64,000 bases of DNA. Source: Chloroherpetonaceae bacterium. GTDB taxonomy: Bacteria; Bacteroidota; Chlorobiia; Chlorobiales; Thermochlorobacteraceae. The notes beneath the pieces were generated by a model. That model was not told the DNA's origin. It did no database searches and saw only the letters and a program-made list of their open reading frames with translations. The position numbers and the translations under genes are program-made. Shown piece after piece: positions 26,982-36,871 of this stretch. The DNA is taken from contig JANWWA010000013.1 in the NCBI GenBank assembly GCA_025056565.1, positions 1 to 64,000 of the forward strand. Reading direction: 5' to 3'. The stretch's first letter is position 1. Every line of letters begins with the position of its first letter.

Positions 26982-29351
26982 ATGACGCTATCAGAAAAAC
27001 TCGATTTTGACAAGATTCTTCGCTATGCTGAGCGGCTTTGTCTCTCGGATATGGGGCGAGCGCGTCTCTCCGAGGCAATGCCCATTCTTTCACTTGCGGC
27101 ACTGGAGTTAGAACTCCGCAAGGCTCTGGAGCTGAAGCGTCTTTTGGAATCAGGTGAAGAGCTACCGATTCCGTCGCTACCTGATACACGCGAGCTGTAT
27201 CGCAAACTTGCAATTGAAGAAAATTTCTTGCAGCCGAAAGAGCTTCTGCAAGTTGCCATTTCACTGCGGATTGCGTCGCAACTCAAAAAGTTCATCTTTG
27301 CGCGCCGTGAGACATATCCGAACCTCAACTTACTTACGGAAAATCTCTGGATGGAAAAATCCCTGCAGTATGAAATTAGCCGTGTAGTTGATGAGTTCGG
27401 TGAAGTGCGCACTTCCGCCAGCGATGCTTTGACCTTCATTCGCCACTCTCTTGAGCAGAAACGCAGTGCACTTAGGCGGAAAATGGAGTCGCTCTTGCGT
27501 CGCTACGCTGAAGCAGGTATGCTCATGGAAGAGACCATCACAATTCGCAATGGGCGAATGGTCTTAGGGTTTCGTGTGGAGCACAAGTATCAAGTGCCGG
27601 GCTTTATTCACGATTTTTCGCAGTCTGGGCAAACTGTGTTCATTGAGCCGGCTGAAACTCTGATGCTCTCGAATGAAATCCGCGACTTAGAAATTCAAGA
27701 GCAGCGAGAAATTGAACGCATCTTGCGTGAGACGGCTCGCCTTCTGCGTCATGAGCTTGAGCACTTGCTCAGCAATCAAGAAATTCTCTCTGAGTTTGAT
27801 GCGCTCTACGCCAAAGCGCGCTTTGCAATTGAGATCGGCGGAGTGATGCCTGAACTTTCCGAAGAAAAATCACTTCGTCTCATTGAGGCATACAACCCTT
27901 GGCTTTTGCTGACGCATAGGAAACTGGGTAAGCCTGTCGTGCCGCTGTCGCTTACTTTGGACGCTAATACGCGCACGCTTGTTATCACTGGTCCAAATGC
28001 AGGCGGCAAATCCGTTGCCATGAAAACTGTCGGGCTGCTTGCTTACATGCTACAGTTTGGTTTTCTCCTGCCGTGCAAAGAAGGTTCGCGTCTTACGCTC
28101 TTCGACCGCATCTTTGTGGAAATCGGCGATGAGCAGTCGATTGAAAATGACCTCTCTACATTCAGCTCACATCTAAAAAATTTGAAAGAGATTTTGGAGA
28201 ACGCCACAAGTGACAGCCTTGTCTTAATTGACGAAATCTGCTCGGGCACTGACCCTGAAGAAGGCGCCGCAATTGCCACAGCTGTGTTGGAGAGCCTCAT
28301 TACGCGCAAGGCGCTCACAATCGTTACCACACATCAAGGTATGCTAAAAGCATATGCGCATCGTCGTGAAGGGGCTGTAAATGGCTCCATGCAATTCGAT
28401 GCGGCTGAGCTTCGCCCCACCTATCAGTTTCAGATGGGCGTGCCGGGCAGCAGCTTTGCTTTGGAAATGGCTCGGCGAATGGGCTTTGCACCGCACATCT
28501 TGGACAATGCAGAGCGCTTTATGGGCGAAAACAAACATGCGCTTGAAGACCTTATTGCCAAATTGAGCTTCGAGCTGCAAGCTGTGCAAGCCGAGCGCAC
28601 TGCTTTACTGCGCGAGCAAACCGAGCTAAAACGCCTAACTGAATCATACCAGCAAAAACTTCGTGCACTTGAGCAGGAGAGAAAAGAGCTGCGTCGTCAA
28701 AGTTTGCAAGAAGCCAAGCGCTTACTAGCGCAAGCCAACAGCATTATTGAGAAAGCTGTCAAGGATATCAGACAAACTCAAGCTGATAGCGATACGGTCA
28801 AACAAGCCCGCAAAGAGCTCGAGAAGTTCCGCAAAGAGCTGGCAGCCGAAGAAGCTGTGACCCTTCCTAATCAGCCCTCGAGTGATACGCCAGATGCTAC
28901 CTTGCGTGTGGGCGATAAGGTGAAGTTGCTCGACACCAATGCAGTAGGTGAGGTACTAGAACTTGACGGTGAAGACGCTGTCGTTGGCTTCGGCAACTTT
29001 CGAATGAAAACACAAGTGCGCAACCTGCAAAAGCTCTCAAACAAGGAAGCTCGTGAAGCTGAGCGGAAGGAGCAAAAAGTCAACTCTGCGCCACATCTGG
29101 ATATCAAAGAGGTGCCCACACGCTTGGATTTGCGCGGCTTGATGGGCGATGAAGCGATTCTCCGTGTTGAAAAATTTCTCGATGAATCTATCTCGCACGG
29201 TTTGCACAAGGTTGATCTTATTCACGGCAAAGGCACAGGTGCACTTCGCAAACGTATTATGGAATACTTGAAGAACGATAAGCGCGTAAAGTCGTTTCGT
29301 TTAGGCAATTGGGACGAAGGCGGGGCTGGCGTTACAATTGTGGAAATGTAG
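26982..29351 (+). CDS. mutS2: Endonuclease MutS2
   Basis: MutS2 is a 789-residue ATPase that suppresses recombination and, in some species, rescues collided ribosomes. Order of domains: MutS-like core helices; ATPase with Walker A GPNAGGKSVAMKTVG, the signature STFSSHLKNLKEIL and Walker B SLVLIDEICSGTDPEEG; a long coiled coil (about residues 520-640); a KOW/SH3-like GDKVKLLDTNAVGEVLEL; and a C-terminal Smr nuclease domain (LDLRGLMGDEAI ... LIHGKGTGALRKRI). The ATG at 26982 gives MTLSEKLDFDKI, the usual start. Confidence 0.96.
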   Translation: MTLSEKLDFDKILRYAERLCLSDMGRARLSEAMPILSLAALELELRKALELKRLLESGEELPIPSLPDTRELYRKLAIEENFLQPKELLQVAISLRIASQLKKFIFARRETYPNLNLLTENLWMEKSLQYEISRVVDEFGEVRTSASDALTFIRHSLEQKRSALRRKMESLLRRYAEAGMLMEETITIRNGRMVLGFRVEHKYQVPGFIHDFSQSGQTVFIEPAETLMLSNEIRDLEIQEQREIERILRETARLLRHELEHLLSNQEILSEFDALYAKARFAIEIGGVMPELSEEKSLRLIEAYNPWLLLTHRKLGKPVVPLSLTLDANTRTLVITGPNAGGKSVAMKTVGLLAYMLQFGFLLPCKEGSRLTLFDRIFVEIGDEQSIENDLSTFSSHLKNLKEILENATSDSLVLIDEICSGTDPEEGAAIATAVLESLITRKALTIVTTHQGMLKAYAHRREGAVNGSMQFDAAELRPTYQFQMGVPGSSFALEMARRMGFAPHILDNAERFMGENKHALEDLIAKLSFELQAVQAERTALLREQTELKRLTESYQQKLRALEQERKELRRQSLQEAKRLLAQANSIIEKAVKDIRQTQADSDTVKQARKELEKFRKELAAEEAVTLPNQPSSDTPDATLRVGDKVKLLDTNAVGEVLELDGEDAVVGFGNFRMKTQVRNLQKLSNKEAREAERKEQKVNSAPHLDIKEVPTRLDLRGLMGDEAILRVEKFLDESISHGLHKVDLIHGKGTGALRKRIMEYLKNDKRVKSFRLGNWDEGGAGVTIVEM

Positions 29352-29363
29352 ATTCGTACTGCT

Positions 29364-29804
29364 TCACCGAAACAGTGCTTTGATGCTGCCCCATGTGCGC
29401 CGCGTGGTCGAGGTCTGATAGACTAGTGAAGTTTGCATTTCGTCAGTGCGTGTAGTGCCTACAATGCGCAAGATGTAGGTGTAGCGCGTTGAAGCCAGCA
29501 CAGCCGGCACAGGCGCTGTCGACGCCGCTGGAGCTACGCGAGCTACATTTACATCTGCTACTTCGTAGCTGCTACCCGGCCCTGTTGGCTGCACCGTTGC
29601 AATCAGCAGCAGCGAAGGATCGTTGTCAGTGCGGCGATAGACCTCGTAGCGCAGCAGATTGACTTCTACCGATGCTGACCAGCGCACATAGATGCGGTCA
29701 ATGGCTGGTACTGCTACAAACCGTGTAATAGCTGTATTGGCTAAGGCAATCCCTGAGACAAGCAGCAGGACAGAGTAGAGCGCAGTAATTTTTTTCATAG
29801 ACAT
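29364..29804 (-). CDS. Secreted fibronectin-type-III-like small protein
   Basis: This is a 146-residue exported protein. A signal peptide (MSMKKITALYSVLLLVSGIALA) precedes one Ig-like/Fn3 domain: ITRFVAVPAIDRIYVRWSAS, LLRYEVYRRTDNDPSLLLIA and RYTYILRIVGTTRTDE follow the Fn3 strand pattern. It lacks an obvious T9SS C-terminal domain. It may be a short surface or periplasmic adhesin-like protein; the function is unknown. It ends 12 bp from the convergent mutS2 stop. Confidence 0.72.
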   Translation of the reverse strand: MSMKKITALYSVLLLVSGIALANTAITRFVAVPAIDRIYVRWSASVEVNLLRYEVYRRTDNDPSLLLIATVQPTGPGSSYEVADVNVARVAPAASTAPVPAVLASTRYTYILRIVGTTRTDEMQTSLVYQTSTTRRTWGSIKALFR

Positions 29805-29930
29805 CGCGCATGGAGCGCTAAGTTACGAAGCAGGCAAGCAGTAAGCAAGCACCTTTGATGGCAGTCTCACTTGCTCCTTTTGCCTCTGCTTGTGGGAATG
29901 GCGTCCTCTTTTGCCTATATGTGCGCCAGG

Positions 29931-30383
29931 CTATTCTGCAGCTTCGGGTTCAACTTCCAGCTGCAATTTTGCAATCACGTCAGAGTAGAGCTTCAGAGAT
30001 GCTTCGTGCTTACCGATTTGCTTAATAGGTGGGTCAATAGTGATCTGTTTGCGGTCAATCTCAAAGCCTTTCGCCTTCAGGGCATCTGCAACCATTTGTG
30101 TCGTTACTGTGCCATACAGCCGCCCCCCTTCGCCTGCTTTGGCTTTGATATGCAATGTAAGGCGCTCGAGTGTTGCTGCAAGGTCACGTGCAGCTTTACG
30201 CTCACGTTCAATCTTAAACGCCTTTTGCTTTTTTTCTTCTTCCAGTGCTCTCAGCATTCCTTCGGTGGCACGCACGGCAAGCCCACGCGGGATAAGAAAG
30301 TTCCGAGCGTAGCCATCCTTGACCTTGACGACTTGACCAGCTTCACCCAGCTTCTCTACATCTTTCCTCAGAATAACCTGCAT
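29931..30383 (-). CDS. rplI: 50S ribosomal protein bL9
   Basis: This is a large-subunit protein of 150 residues. The N-terminal domain MQVILRKDVEKLGEAGQVVK and the signature GYARNFLIPRGLAVRAT are clear; a long helix joins the C-terminal domain (HIKAKAGEGGRLYGTVTTQM). The ATG at 30383 has AAGGAG seven bases upstream and matches usual bL9 starts; a GTG two codons earlier is less likely. It is the last gene of rpsF-ssb-rpsR-rplI. Confidence 0.97.
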   Translation of the reverse strand: MQVILRKDVEKLGEAGQVVKVKDGYARNFLIPRGLAVRATEGMLRALEEEKKQKAFKIERERKAARDLAATLERLTLHIKAKAGEGGRLYGTVTTQMVADALKAKGFEIDRKQITIDPPIKQIGKHEASLKLYSDVIAKLQLEVEPEAAE

Positions 30384-30395
30384 TGCCACGCTCCT

Positions 30396-30665
30396 TTACT
30401 TAATTTGGTCTGAGACAAATGGAATGATAGCTAAGTGGCGCGCCCACTTGATAGACTTGGTCAGTAGGCGCTGCTCTTTTGCAGAAAGTCCTGTAATGCG
30501 GCGAGGAATGATTTTACCCTGCTCGTTGATAAAGCGCCGCAGTTTGCGCTCATCACGGTAGTCGAAGAAAACAACCTGATTTTTAGCTGCGGCTGCAGCA
30601 TTGCGGCTGCGCAGCGCTGAGATGCGCTGCGCAGGACGCACAACACTGGAACTCTTGGCTGCCAT
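30396..30665 (-). CDS. rpsR: 30S ribosomal protein bS18
   Basis: bS18 is a small-subunit platform protein that binds next to bS6. The 89-residue sequence has the core [40 protein letters not shown] and [11 protein letters not shown], which is diagnostic. It is preceded by a basic Ala-rich N-terminal extension. It sits 12 bp before rplI and 17 bp after ssb in the usual cluster order. Confidence 0.97.
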   Translation of the reverse strand: MAAKSSSVVRPAQRISALRSRNAAAAAKNQVVFFDYRDERKLRRFINEQGKIIPRRITGLSAKEQRLLTKSIKWARHLAIIPFVSDQIK

Positions 30666-30682
30666 TGTTTTTTCTTCCAGTC

Positions 30683-31156
30683 TTAGCGGTTGTTATCGAC
30701 GGTCACTTCACCGTCTCCATTGAGATACTTGTATTCGTAGAGATCTTTGCTACTGACCTGTGAGTCGTCGCTATACTCCTCGACAACGCCAGAATCCTCA
30801 TCGTTGCGGCGACGCTTGTTGAGGAATTGAATTCGCCGTGCCTTGATTTCAACGACAGTGCGGGTGGTGTTGTCCTGCAGTTTCCAAGTGCGGCTTTGAA
30901 GCTCTCCATCGACGAGCACAGCACTGCTCTTGTGCAAGTTATCACGGCACGATTCAGCTAGCTTATTCCAAGCAACCACACCGACGTAGCATACATCTTC
31001 TTGCCACTGGTTATTGCTGTCGCGAAATCTACGATTGCATGCAATCGTAAAGTTTACTACAGGCGTACCCGTTGTCGTTTGCCTAAAAATCGGGTCTTTG
31101 GTGAGGTTGCCTGCAATAACCACGCTATTGATTTCTGGCATTTTCAGGTCTGCCAT
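30683..31156 (-). CDS. ssb: Single-stranded DNA-binding protein
   Basis: This is a 157-residue OB-fold protein that coats ssDNA. The N-terminal fold has [36 protein letters not shown], the strand [20 protein letters not shown] and the [18 protein letters not shown] region. The C-terminal tail is acidic ([13 protein letters not shown]) but ends in GEVTVDNNR rather than the DDxPF-type tip that recruits repair partners in other bacteria. It lies between rpsF and rpsR as usual. Confidence 0.95.
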   Translation of the reverse strand: MADLKMPEINSVVIAGNLTKDPIFRQTTTGTPVVNFTIACNRRFRDSNNQWQEDVCYVGVVAWNKLAESCRDNLHKSSAVLVDGELQSRTWKLQDNTTRTVVEIKARRIQFLNKRRRNDEDSGVVEEYSDDSQVSSKDLYEYKYLNGDGEVTVDNNR

Positions 31157-31222
31157 TGCTCTCCTCCAATGAGTTGGTTTTATTACAAGACAAATACAAA
31201 CATAGAAGTAAAAAAGAACCCT

Positions 31223-31606
31223 TCATGCCTGCGCGGTTTCAGGCTTCGGCTCTGCGGCAGGTTGTGCCGTGCCGTATTTGCTGACGCGCTCGCGAATCTC
31301 TAAGAGCGGCTTGTCGAGAGTAATTGTGAGGAAACGAATTATCTGCTCATTGAGCCGATACTGACGGTCAAGTTCCGCAAGCGCAGTTGGGGGAGCTTGG
31401 AACTCAATATGCACATAATATCCAACTGTATGCTTCTGAATCTTGTATGCTAACTTCTTGCGTCCGTTGTCCAACACATTTTTTATCTCTCCACCTAATG
31501 AGACAATCAGATGCTTGACTTTCTCTATTGCTGCCTGAATGGTTTCATCATCTAAGTTTCCATCAAAAACGACCGATGTCTCGTAGAGCTTTACCTTTCC
31601 TGCCAT
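31223..31606 (-). CDS. rpsF: 30S ribosomal protein bS6
   Basis: This is a small-subunit protein of 127 residues that pairs with bS18. The ferredoxin-like fold is visible in [40 protein letters not shown] and [19 protein letters not shown]. The C-terminal tail ([13 protein letters not shown]) is disordered, as is common for bS6. It is the first gene of the rpsF-ssb-rpsR-rplI operon; the promoter should lie in 31607-31869. Confidence 0.97.
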   Translation of the reverse strand: MAGKVKLYETSVVFDGNLDDETIQAAIEKVKHLIVSLGGEIKNVLDNGRKKLAYKIQKHTVGYYVHIEFQAPPTALAELDRQYRLNEQIIRFLTITLDKPLLEIRERVSKYGTAQPAAEPKPETAQA

Positions 31607-31869
31607 ACTTGTTTTTTCTGATAAGACAACCTTTCTAAATCAGTTGTGTTAAGAAATCGTTGATTGTAAAAGTTGGACTGCAAAAATAATTGTTGCTCAC
31701 AATTTTCCAAAGATTTTCTGCAGATTTTTTGCCGTCAAGTGCTGAGCTGAGATGCCGCTTTGCCTTAACCAGTGGTCTTACCTTTGATGCTTCGTCGGTT
31801 GCTGCTTATACTTACTTGCGCTTAGTGCGTCTATGCTTCACCAATTACATAGCACATCAGCCCAGTGCA

Positions 31870-32265
31870 ATGAAACTCTTTGTGTATGGCACGCTGCGCC
31901 GTGGCTTAGAACGACACTGGCTATTGCAGAACAGTTCTTACTTAGGTGATGGCACTATTCGAGCCAGACTCTATGATTTGGGCGACTATCCAGGTATCAA
32001 AAAGGGGAATGGTACGGTCTATGGTGAACTTTACGAGGTCGATGCGCCTACGCTTGCCCGCCTTGATGAGGAAGAAGACTATATGCCAAGCTGCGAGTCA
32101 CAGTCGCTTTACCTTCGGCGGTGGGTTACTGTGCGAGATAGAAACGGCAAACGCCAGCGTGCCTTTGCTTATTTCTACAACGGCACAGTCTGCGAGTCCC
32201 GCCGTATTGTGCACGGCGATTACTGCCGCTACCGACACGAGAAGATGCTTTCCAGTCAATCTTGA
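31870..32265 (+). CDS. Gamma-glutamylcyclotransferase-like (AIG2/GGCT) protein
   Basis: This is a 131-residue protein of the GGCT-like fold. It begins with the nucleotide-like loop [19 protein letters not shown] (the Y-G-T-L-R signature), then [20 protein letters not shown] and the catalytic-acid region [10 protein letters not shown]. Family members cyclise gamma-glutamyl amines or glutathione (5-oxoproline formation). The ATG at 31870 starts exactly at the fold; an upstream in-frame extension has no homology. Its 3' end overlaps the convergent ribH by 10 bp. Confidence 0.88.
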   Translation: MKLFVYGTLRRGLERHWLLQNSSYLGDGTIRARLYDLGDYPGIKKGNGTVYGELYEVDAPTLARLDEEEDYMPSCESQSLYLRRWVTVRDRNGKRQRAFAYFYNGTVCESRRIVHGDYCRYRHEKMLSSQS

Positions 32266-32723
32266 AGATGCCGATACAGGTTTGCCATCTCGATTGCTGC
32301 GGCTGCTGCTTCCCAACCTTTGTTACCTGCTTTAGTGCCAGCGCGCTCAATAGCCTGCTCAATTGTGTCCGTTGTAAGTACTCCAAATGTAACTGGTATG
32401 CCCGCATCAATCGCTGCTTGTGCAATGCCTTTAGTGGTTTCGGCAGCAATGAGTTCGAAATGCGGTGTTGCGCCGCGAATTAGCACACCGATTGCAATCA
32501 CCGCATCATATTGCTTGGCGAGTGCGACCTTCCTTACCACCATCGGCAGTTCAAAAGATCCTGGGCAGCGATACAGTGAAATGTGGTTAGGGTCTCCTCC
32601 GTGTCGCACAATGCAATCCACTGCGCCTTCCACTAAGCGCGAGCCAATAAAGTCATTCCAGCGCGACGCAACAATTGCAAATCGAAGCCCTTGCGCAGAA
32701 AGGTGCCCTTCAATCGTGTTCAT
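32256..32723 (-). CDS. ribH: 6,7-dimethyl-8-ribityllumazine synthase
   Basis: RibH condenses 5-amino-6-ribitylaminouracil with dihydroxybutanone phosphate, the penultimate step of riboflavin synthesis. The 155-residue protein has [20 protein letters not shown], the substrate loop [32 protein letters not shown] with the catalytic His, and [20 protein letters not shown]. The start overlaps the gmhA stop by 4 bp, so the pair is translationally coupled, an unusual combination of cofactor and envelope genes. Confidence 0.96.
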   Translation of the reverse strand: MNTIEGHLSAQGLRFAIVASRWNDFIGSRLVEGAVDCIVRHGGDPNHISLYRCPGSFELPMVVRKVALAKQYDAVIAIGVLIRGATPHFELIAAETTKGIAQAAIDAGIPVTFGVLTTDTIEQAIERAGTKAGNKGWEAAAAAIEMANLYRHLQD

Positions 32724-33355
32724 CTGGCTGTGTCGGTGTAGCCAAAGTTTTCTTCTACAAGCTGAATGATAATGTGCGCAATGGCGATGTGGCTTTCTTG
32801 GATTCTGTCTGCGGCGCCCTGATGCGGCACGACGACTTCAATATCTGCTAACCCCTTCATCTTGCCACCCGTATTGCCGAGCAGAGCCAGTGTGCTTAGG
32901 CTGTGCTCTTTGGCATATTTGATTGCACGAATGACGCTCTCTGAGTTGCCGCTTGTCGAAATGCCCAAGAGCACATCGCCGGGTTTGCCCCATGCTTCCA
33001 CAAGGCGTGCAAAGACATTATCGTAGCCAAGGTCATTGGCCCCACCAGTCAGCGCCGAGCTATCGGTGGTAAGCGCAATTGCTGGCATAGCTGGACGATT
33101 AACGGTGCTGCGGTAGCGAATGGTAAATTCTGTTGCGATGTGTTGTGCGTCAGCGGCACTGCCACCGTTGCCACATATCAAAAGCTTGTTGCCTCGCTTG
33201 AAGGCTTCAGTAATACACTCTGCCATTCGGAAAATCTCTTCGGCATTTTCTCGTGCCAAGCGGCGCTTTAGCTCCGCACTGTATTCAAGCGTTTCGCGAA
33301 TGTAGGCAAGCTGCAAAGTTTTGCGGTCTAAGACTGTATCCAGCATAGTCATCAC
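32720..33355 (-). CDS. gmhA: Phosphoheptose isomerase (SIS domain)
   Basis: GmhA converts sedoheptulose-7-phosphate to heptose-7-phosphate for LPS core synthesis. The 211-residue SIS protein shows the N-terminal helices, [20 protein letters not shown] (the G-N-G-G-S-A-A-x-A-Q-H motif specific to GmhA/DiaA), [35 protein letters not shown] and the C-terminal [16 protein letters not shown]. DiaA-type proteins share most of these, so its exact role is slightly uncertain. It is coupled to ribH. Confidence 0.9.
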   Translation of the reverse strand: MMTMLDTVLDRKTLQLAYIRETLEYSAELKRRLARENAEEIFRMAECITEAFKRGNKLLICGNGGSAADAQHIATEFTIRYRSTVNRPAMPAIALTTDSSALTGGANDLGYDNVFARLVEAWGKPGDVLLGISTSGNSESVIRAIKYAKEHSLSTLALLGNTGGKMKGLADIEVVVPHQGAADRIQESHIAIAHIIIQLVEENFGYTDTAR

Positions 33356-33375
33356 GCAATTGAGGTGAATTGAGC

Positions 33376-34572
33376 CTAAACTTGTTCTAAGGCCTGTGCA
33401 AAGTCACGCAGAAGGTCGTCGGCGTGCTCCAGACCTACTGAGACGCGAACCAGTCCTGAGGGAATGCCTGCAGCGACCAGCTGTTCGGGCGTATACTGTG
33501 CGCTCCACATACTTGCTGGGTGCACCACTAACGACTCTACGCCTCCCAAACTTACAGCATTCGTTGCAAGTTTCATCGCTCCAATTACCGCTTGTGCCTT
33601 TCGAAACCTTTCCTGTTCTGAGCGACCTCTCAGCTCAAAGCTGAGCATCGCCGTAAAGCCCTGCATTTGCTTGCACGCCAGAGCATGCTGCGGATGTGAG
33701 GGCAATGATGGATGATAGACGCATGCAACTTTCGGGTGCGAATGCAGATACGCAGCGAGCTTGGCAGCGGTCTCGTTAGCTTGGCGAACACGTAGCGAGA
33801 GGGTGCGCAAGCCTCGCAGCAACAGCCACGCATCAAATGCAGAGAGTGCACAGCCCAGTATGACAGTCTTCTTCCAGACTGCTTCTATGAAGGCTTTACT
33901 GCCACATACCACCCCTGCTGTCAGGTCGGAGTGTCCGCCTAAAAATTTTGTAGCGCTATGCACCACTGCATCAATGCCCCATTGCAAAGGCTGCTGCACC
34001 AGCGGCGTTGCAAATGTATTGTCGCACAGCGTAAAAATGCCTTTTGATTTTGCGATCGTAGCTACTGCCTGCAAATCCGTTAGTTTCATTAGCGGATTCG
34101 CAGGTGTTTCTACATAGAGAAGTTGCGTATTTGGACGAATAGCTTGTTCAAATGCTTGTGCATCTGTCTGTTCCACAAAGGTGGTCTCAATACCCAGTGC
34201 TGGCAATACATCACGAAAAAGCGTCAGGGTGCCTGCGTAGAGAGAGGTTTGCGAGACAATATGCCCACCTGCTTTGACAACCGCCAGAACTGCGGAGGAG
34301 ATTGCTCCCATTCCAGATGCTGTCAGCACAGCTGCTTCTGCCCCTTCCAGTTGGGCTAAAATTTCTTGCACCTGTGCGCTGGTCGGGTTACCGTAGCGTG
34401 AGTAAAATTCTTTTGGGTTCGGCGAGCGTGCCAGTTCTGCAAAAGCATCGGCATCGTCAGGCGCTTTGTAAGTCGAAGTCTGCCAAATTGGTGGCACGAC
34501 TGCACGGGTCGTATTGTGCCACTCGCCACCGTGAATGAGCAGCGTTTCAATGTGCCAATTGCGTACGTTCAT
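33376..34572 (-). CDS. Trans-sulfuration PLP enzyme (cystathionine gamma-synthase/lyase or methionine gamma-lyase family)
   Basis: This is a 398-residue fold-type I PLP enzyme of cysteine/methionine metabolism. It starts with [56 protein letters not shown] and the PLP lysine in [20 protein letters not shown] follow, with [15 protein letters not shown] near the C-terminus. These mark the Cys/Met_Meta_PP family, but motifs alone do not separate MetB, MetC, CGL, MegL or MetY. It is a single gene 20 bp upstream of gmhA on the same strand. Confidence 0.92.
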   Translation of the reverse strand: MNVRNWHIETLLIHGGEWHNTTRAVVPPIWQTSTYKAPDDADAFAELARSPNPKEFYSRYGNPTSAQVQEILAQLEGAEAAVLTASGMGAISSAVLAVVKAGGHIVSQTSLYAGTLTLFRDVLPALGIETTFVEQTDAQAFEQAIRPNTQLLYVETPANPLMKLTDLQAVATIAKSKGIFTLCDNTFATPLVQQPLQWGIDAVVHSATKFLGGHSDLTAGVVCGSKAFIEAVWKKTVILGCALSAFDAWLLLRGLRTLSLRVRQANETAAKLAAYLHSHPKVACVYHPSLPSHPQHALACKQMQGFTAMLSFELRGRSEQERFRKAQAVIGAMKLATNAVSLGGVESLVVHPASMWSAQYTPEQLVAAGIPSGLVRVSVGLEHADDLLRDFAQALEQV

Positions 34573-34629
34573 AGAGTGGAATGAATCAGGTGGCGCACTG
34601 CACTCCTGTTAGCTTTTTATGCACTTGTT

Positions 34630-35430
34630 TTACAGCTTGCCAAAGAGCTGACGCATCTTTAGCACCCAAACCATATAGATAGCCTCAAAGATAATTTTGC
34701 GCGACATTTTGGACTTACCGACGGTGCGGTCTGTAAAGACAATCGGAATTTCTTTAATCCTGAAGCCTTTTGCCCATGCCTTAAAGTTCATCTCTATCTG
34801 GAAGGAATACCCACCTGAGTGAATTTCATCAAGGTTCAGCGACTCCAGCACGCAGCGTCGAAAACACTTAAAGCCGCCTGTCGGGTCCTGCACTGGCATT
34901 CCTGTAATAATGCGAGTGTAGAGGCTTGCGCCTTTTGAGAGAATCAGTCGAGAGAGCGGCCAGTTGACCACATTGGCCACATCGCCCAAATAGCGTGAGC
35001 CAATGACGAGGTCTGCATCTTTAATAGCCACCAAAAAGTGCGGGATCATAAAGGGGTCGTGTGAAAGGTCTGCGTCCATTTCCATGATGAAGTCATAGCC
35101 ACGCTCGAGAGCAAACTTGAAACCCCGCACATATGCTGTGCCCAGACCGAGCTTACCTTCGCGCTGAATAAGATGCAAACGCTTATAGCTCTTTTGAAGT
35201 GAGCGCACCACCTCTGCGGTGCCATCAGGCGAATTGTCGTCGACAACCAGCATTTCTAAGTCAGGCACTTCCAAACCCATCACACGGCGAACCAAGAGCG
35301 AAATGTTTTCAGCTTCATTGTAGGTCGGCACAATTACTAAGGTTCGTCCGACAGCAAGGTCTTGCACAGGTGGCAATGTCAGCGGCAGACCAGCTAATTG
35401 CTCTACAGCGGCGTTTGTTACTTTTATCAT
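34630..35430 (-). CDS. Dolichyl/polyprenyl-phosphate mannosyltransferase-like GT2 (DPM1 family)
   Basis: This is a 266-residue GT2 enzyme that likely transfers a hexose from a nucleotide sugar to a polyprenyl phosphate at the inner membrane. The sequence has LVIVPTYNEAENISLLVRRV, VVDDNSPDGTAEVV, YDFIMEMDADLSHDPFMIP, SRYLGDVANVVNWPLSRLILSKGAS and FKCFRRCVLESLNLDEIHSGG, all DPM1 landmarks, and has no C-terminal membrane domain. The ATG at 35430 is preferred; a longer frame upstream is unconserved. An AAGGAG abuts the ATG directly, too close to act normally, so the exact start is uncertain. Confidence 0.88.
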   Translation of the reverse strand: MIKVTNAAVEQLAGLPLTLPPVQDLAVGRTLVIVPTYNEAENISLLVRRVMGLEVPDLEMLVVDDNSPDGTAEVVRSLQKSYKRLHLIQREGKLGLGTAYVRGFKFALERGYDFIMEMDADLSHDPFMIPHFLVAIKDADLVIGSRYLGDVANVVNWPLSRLILSKGASLYTRIITGMPVQDPTGGFKCFRRCVLESLNLDEIHSGGYSFQIEMNFKAWAKGFRIKEIPIVFTDRTVGKSKMSRKIIFEAIYMVWVLKMRQLFGKL

Positions 35431-35722
35431 CTCCTTGTCATAGATGTTTTGTGGCGACGAAGGCGCAATCAAAAAGAAATGTTTGAATATAGTGTGAAAG
35501 TTGTAATGTAACCAAGTCGCTTGCTCACTGATTCTGCCATTTTTCTCCTTCGTGGGTCGACGCTCTTTTCTTAGAGAGTAAAAAGTATCCTCCCCAATTC
35601 GTCTTTTCCTGACAGAGAACGGCGTGAGTGTCGTTTCCACATCGTTCTTACTGTTTTGCTCTGGTTTATGTATCTTAGGCGCACTTCTTTCAACAAAGCA
35701 ACTAAAACAACCAGTTGGAGCT

Positions 35723-36823
35723 ATGAGACTTGCGCTTCCTATCGGTATCATTTGCATTTTTCTCTTTGCATCATGCGGTGGCAACCCCCAATCAGGTAGC
35801 TCAGGCGGTGCAGCAGCGACGGCTACGCAAGTCTACAGGTGGAAACTGGTCACATCGTGGGCGCCTAAGTTTCCCGTGCTGGGTGAAGGCGCAGAACGAC
35901 TGGCTCAGTATATCGATAGCGCCTCTAACGGTCGCCTTAAAATTCAAGTCTATGGTGCAGGAGAGTTGGTGCCCGGCTTAGAAGTCTTCAATGCAGTCAG
36001 TCAAGGCACAGCCGAGATGGGACACAGTGCGGCATATTATTGGGTTGGCAAAGTGCCAGCTGCACCACTCTTTGCGTCTATCCCCTTCGGTCTCAATGCA
36101 CAGCAGTTTAATGCATGGTACTACTGGGGCGGCGGCAAAGAACTCTGGGAGGAAGCATATGCGCCGCACGGGGTCATACCGTTTCTCTGTGGCAATACAG
36201 GGGTGCAAATGGCTGGCTGGTTCAATAAAGAAATTAAGTCTGTAGCTGACCTCAAGGGGCTTAAAATGCGCATTCCCGGTTGGGGTGGCAAAGTTATTGC
36301 CAAAGCTGGCGGCTCATCAGTTACTTTGGCAGCGAATGAAATCTACACCAGCTTAGAACGTGGCGTAGTTGATGCTGCAGAGTGGATCGGCCCCTATCAC
36401 GATTACAAGCTGGGGCTTCACAAAGCCGCAAAGTATTACTATTATCCCGGCTGGCATGAACCTGGCACAGCCTTCGAGCTAATTGTCAACAAAAAAGCGT
36501 TTGATGCCTTGCCCGCCGACCTTAAGCAAATTATTCGTGATGCTGCAGCTCACAGCAACATCAGCATTCTCTCTGAATTTGAAGCGAAGAATAATCTTTA
36601 CCTGCAAAAACTTATCAGTGAAGAAAAGGTGCAACTGAGAGAGTTGCCAAAAGAGGTGTTGCAGGAGCTTAAGCGCTTAGCCAAAGAAGTTGCCGAAGAA
36701 GAGACTGCCAAAGATCCGCTGGCAAAGCGCGCCTACGAAAGTATGATGGCATTCAAGAAAAACATCTTGGAGTGGAACAAAAAATCTGAAGATGCTATTC
36801 GTCCATACTTAGACTTGCCATAA
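35723..36823 (+). CDS. dctP: TRAP transporter solute-binding protein, lipoprotein form (TakP/COG4663-like)
   Basis: This is a 366-residue periplasmic receptor for a tripartite (TRAP) transporter. It has WKLVTSWAPKFPVLGEGAER, GRLKIQVYGAGELVPGLEVF, FNKEIKSVADLKGLKMRIPG (with the ligand arginine region) and TSLERGVVDAAEWIGPYHDY. The last matches the alpha-keto-acid/mannitol-chloroaromatic TRAP group represented by TakP. The ATG at 35723 (GGAG two bases upstream) opens a lipoprotein signal, MRLALPIGIICIFLFASC, so the receptor is lipid-anchored rather than free. It starts the dctPQM operon. Confidence 0.9.
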   Translation: MRLALPIGIICIFLFASCGGNPQSGSSGGAAATATQVYRWKLVTSWAPKFPVLGEGAERLAQYIDSASNGRLKIQVYGAGELVPGLEVFNAVSQGTAEMGHSAAYYWVGKVPAAPLFASIPFGLNAQQFNAWYYWGGGKELWEEAYAPHGVIPFLCGNTGVQMAGWFNKEIKSVADLKGLKMRIPGWGGKVIAKAGGSSVTLAANEIYTSLERGVVDAAEWIGPYHDYKLGLHKAAKYYYYPGWHEPGTAFELIVNKKAFDALPADLKQIIRDAAAHSNISILSEFEAKNNLYLQKLISEEKVQLRELPKEVLQELKRLAKEVAEEETAKDPLAKRAYESMMAFKKNILEWNKKSEDAIRPYLDLP

Positions 36824-36871
36824 CGGTTCTTCCACTGCATACTTTACAGCCAACGCGTTTTCACCAAAACA

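Noticed and set aside
32720-33355. Calling gmhA the replication factor DiaA
   Set aside because: DiaA shares the SIS motifs, but the full [11 protein letters not shown] and [16 protein letters not shown] pattern fits GmhA at least as well; kept as gmhA with lower confidence.
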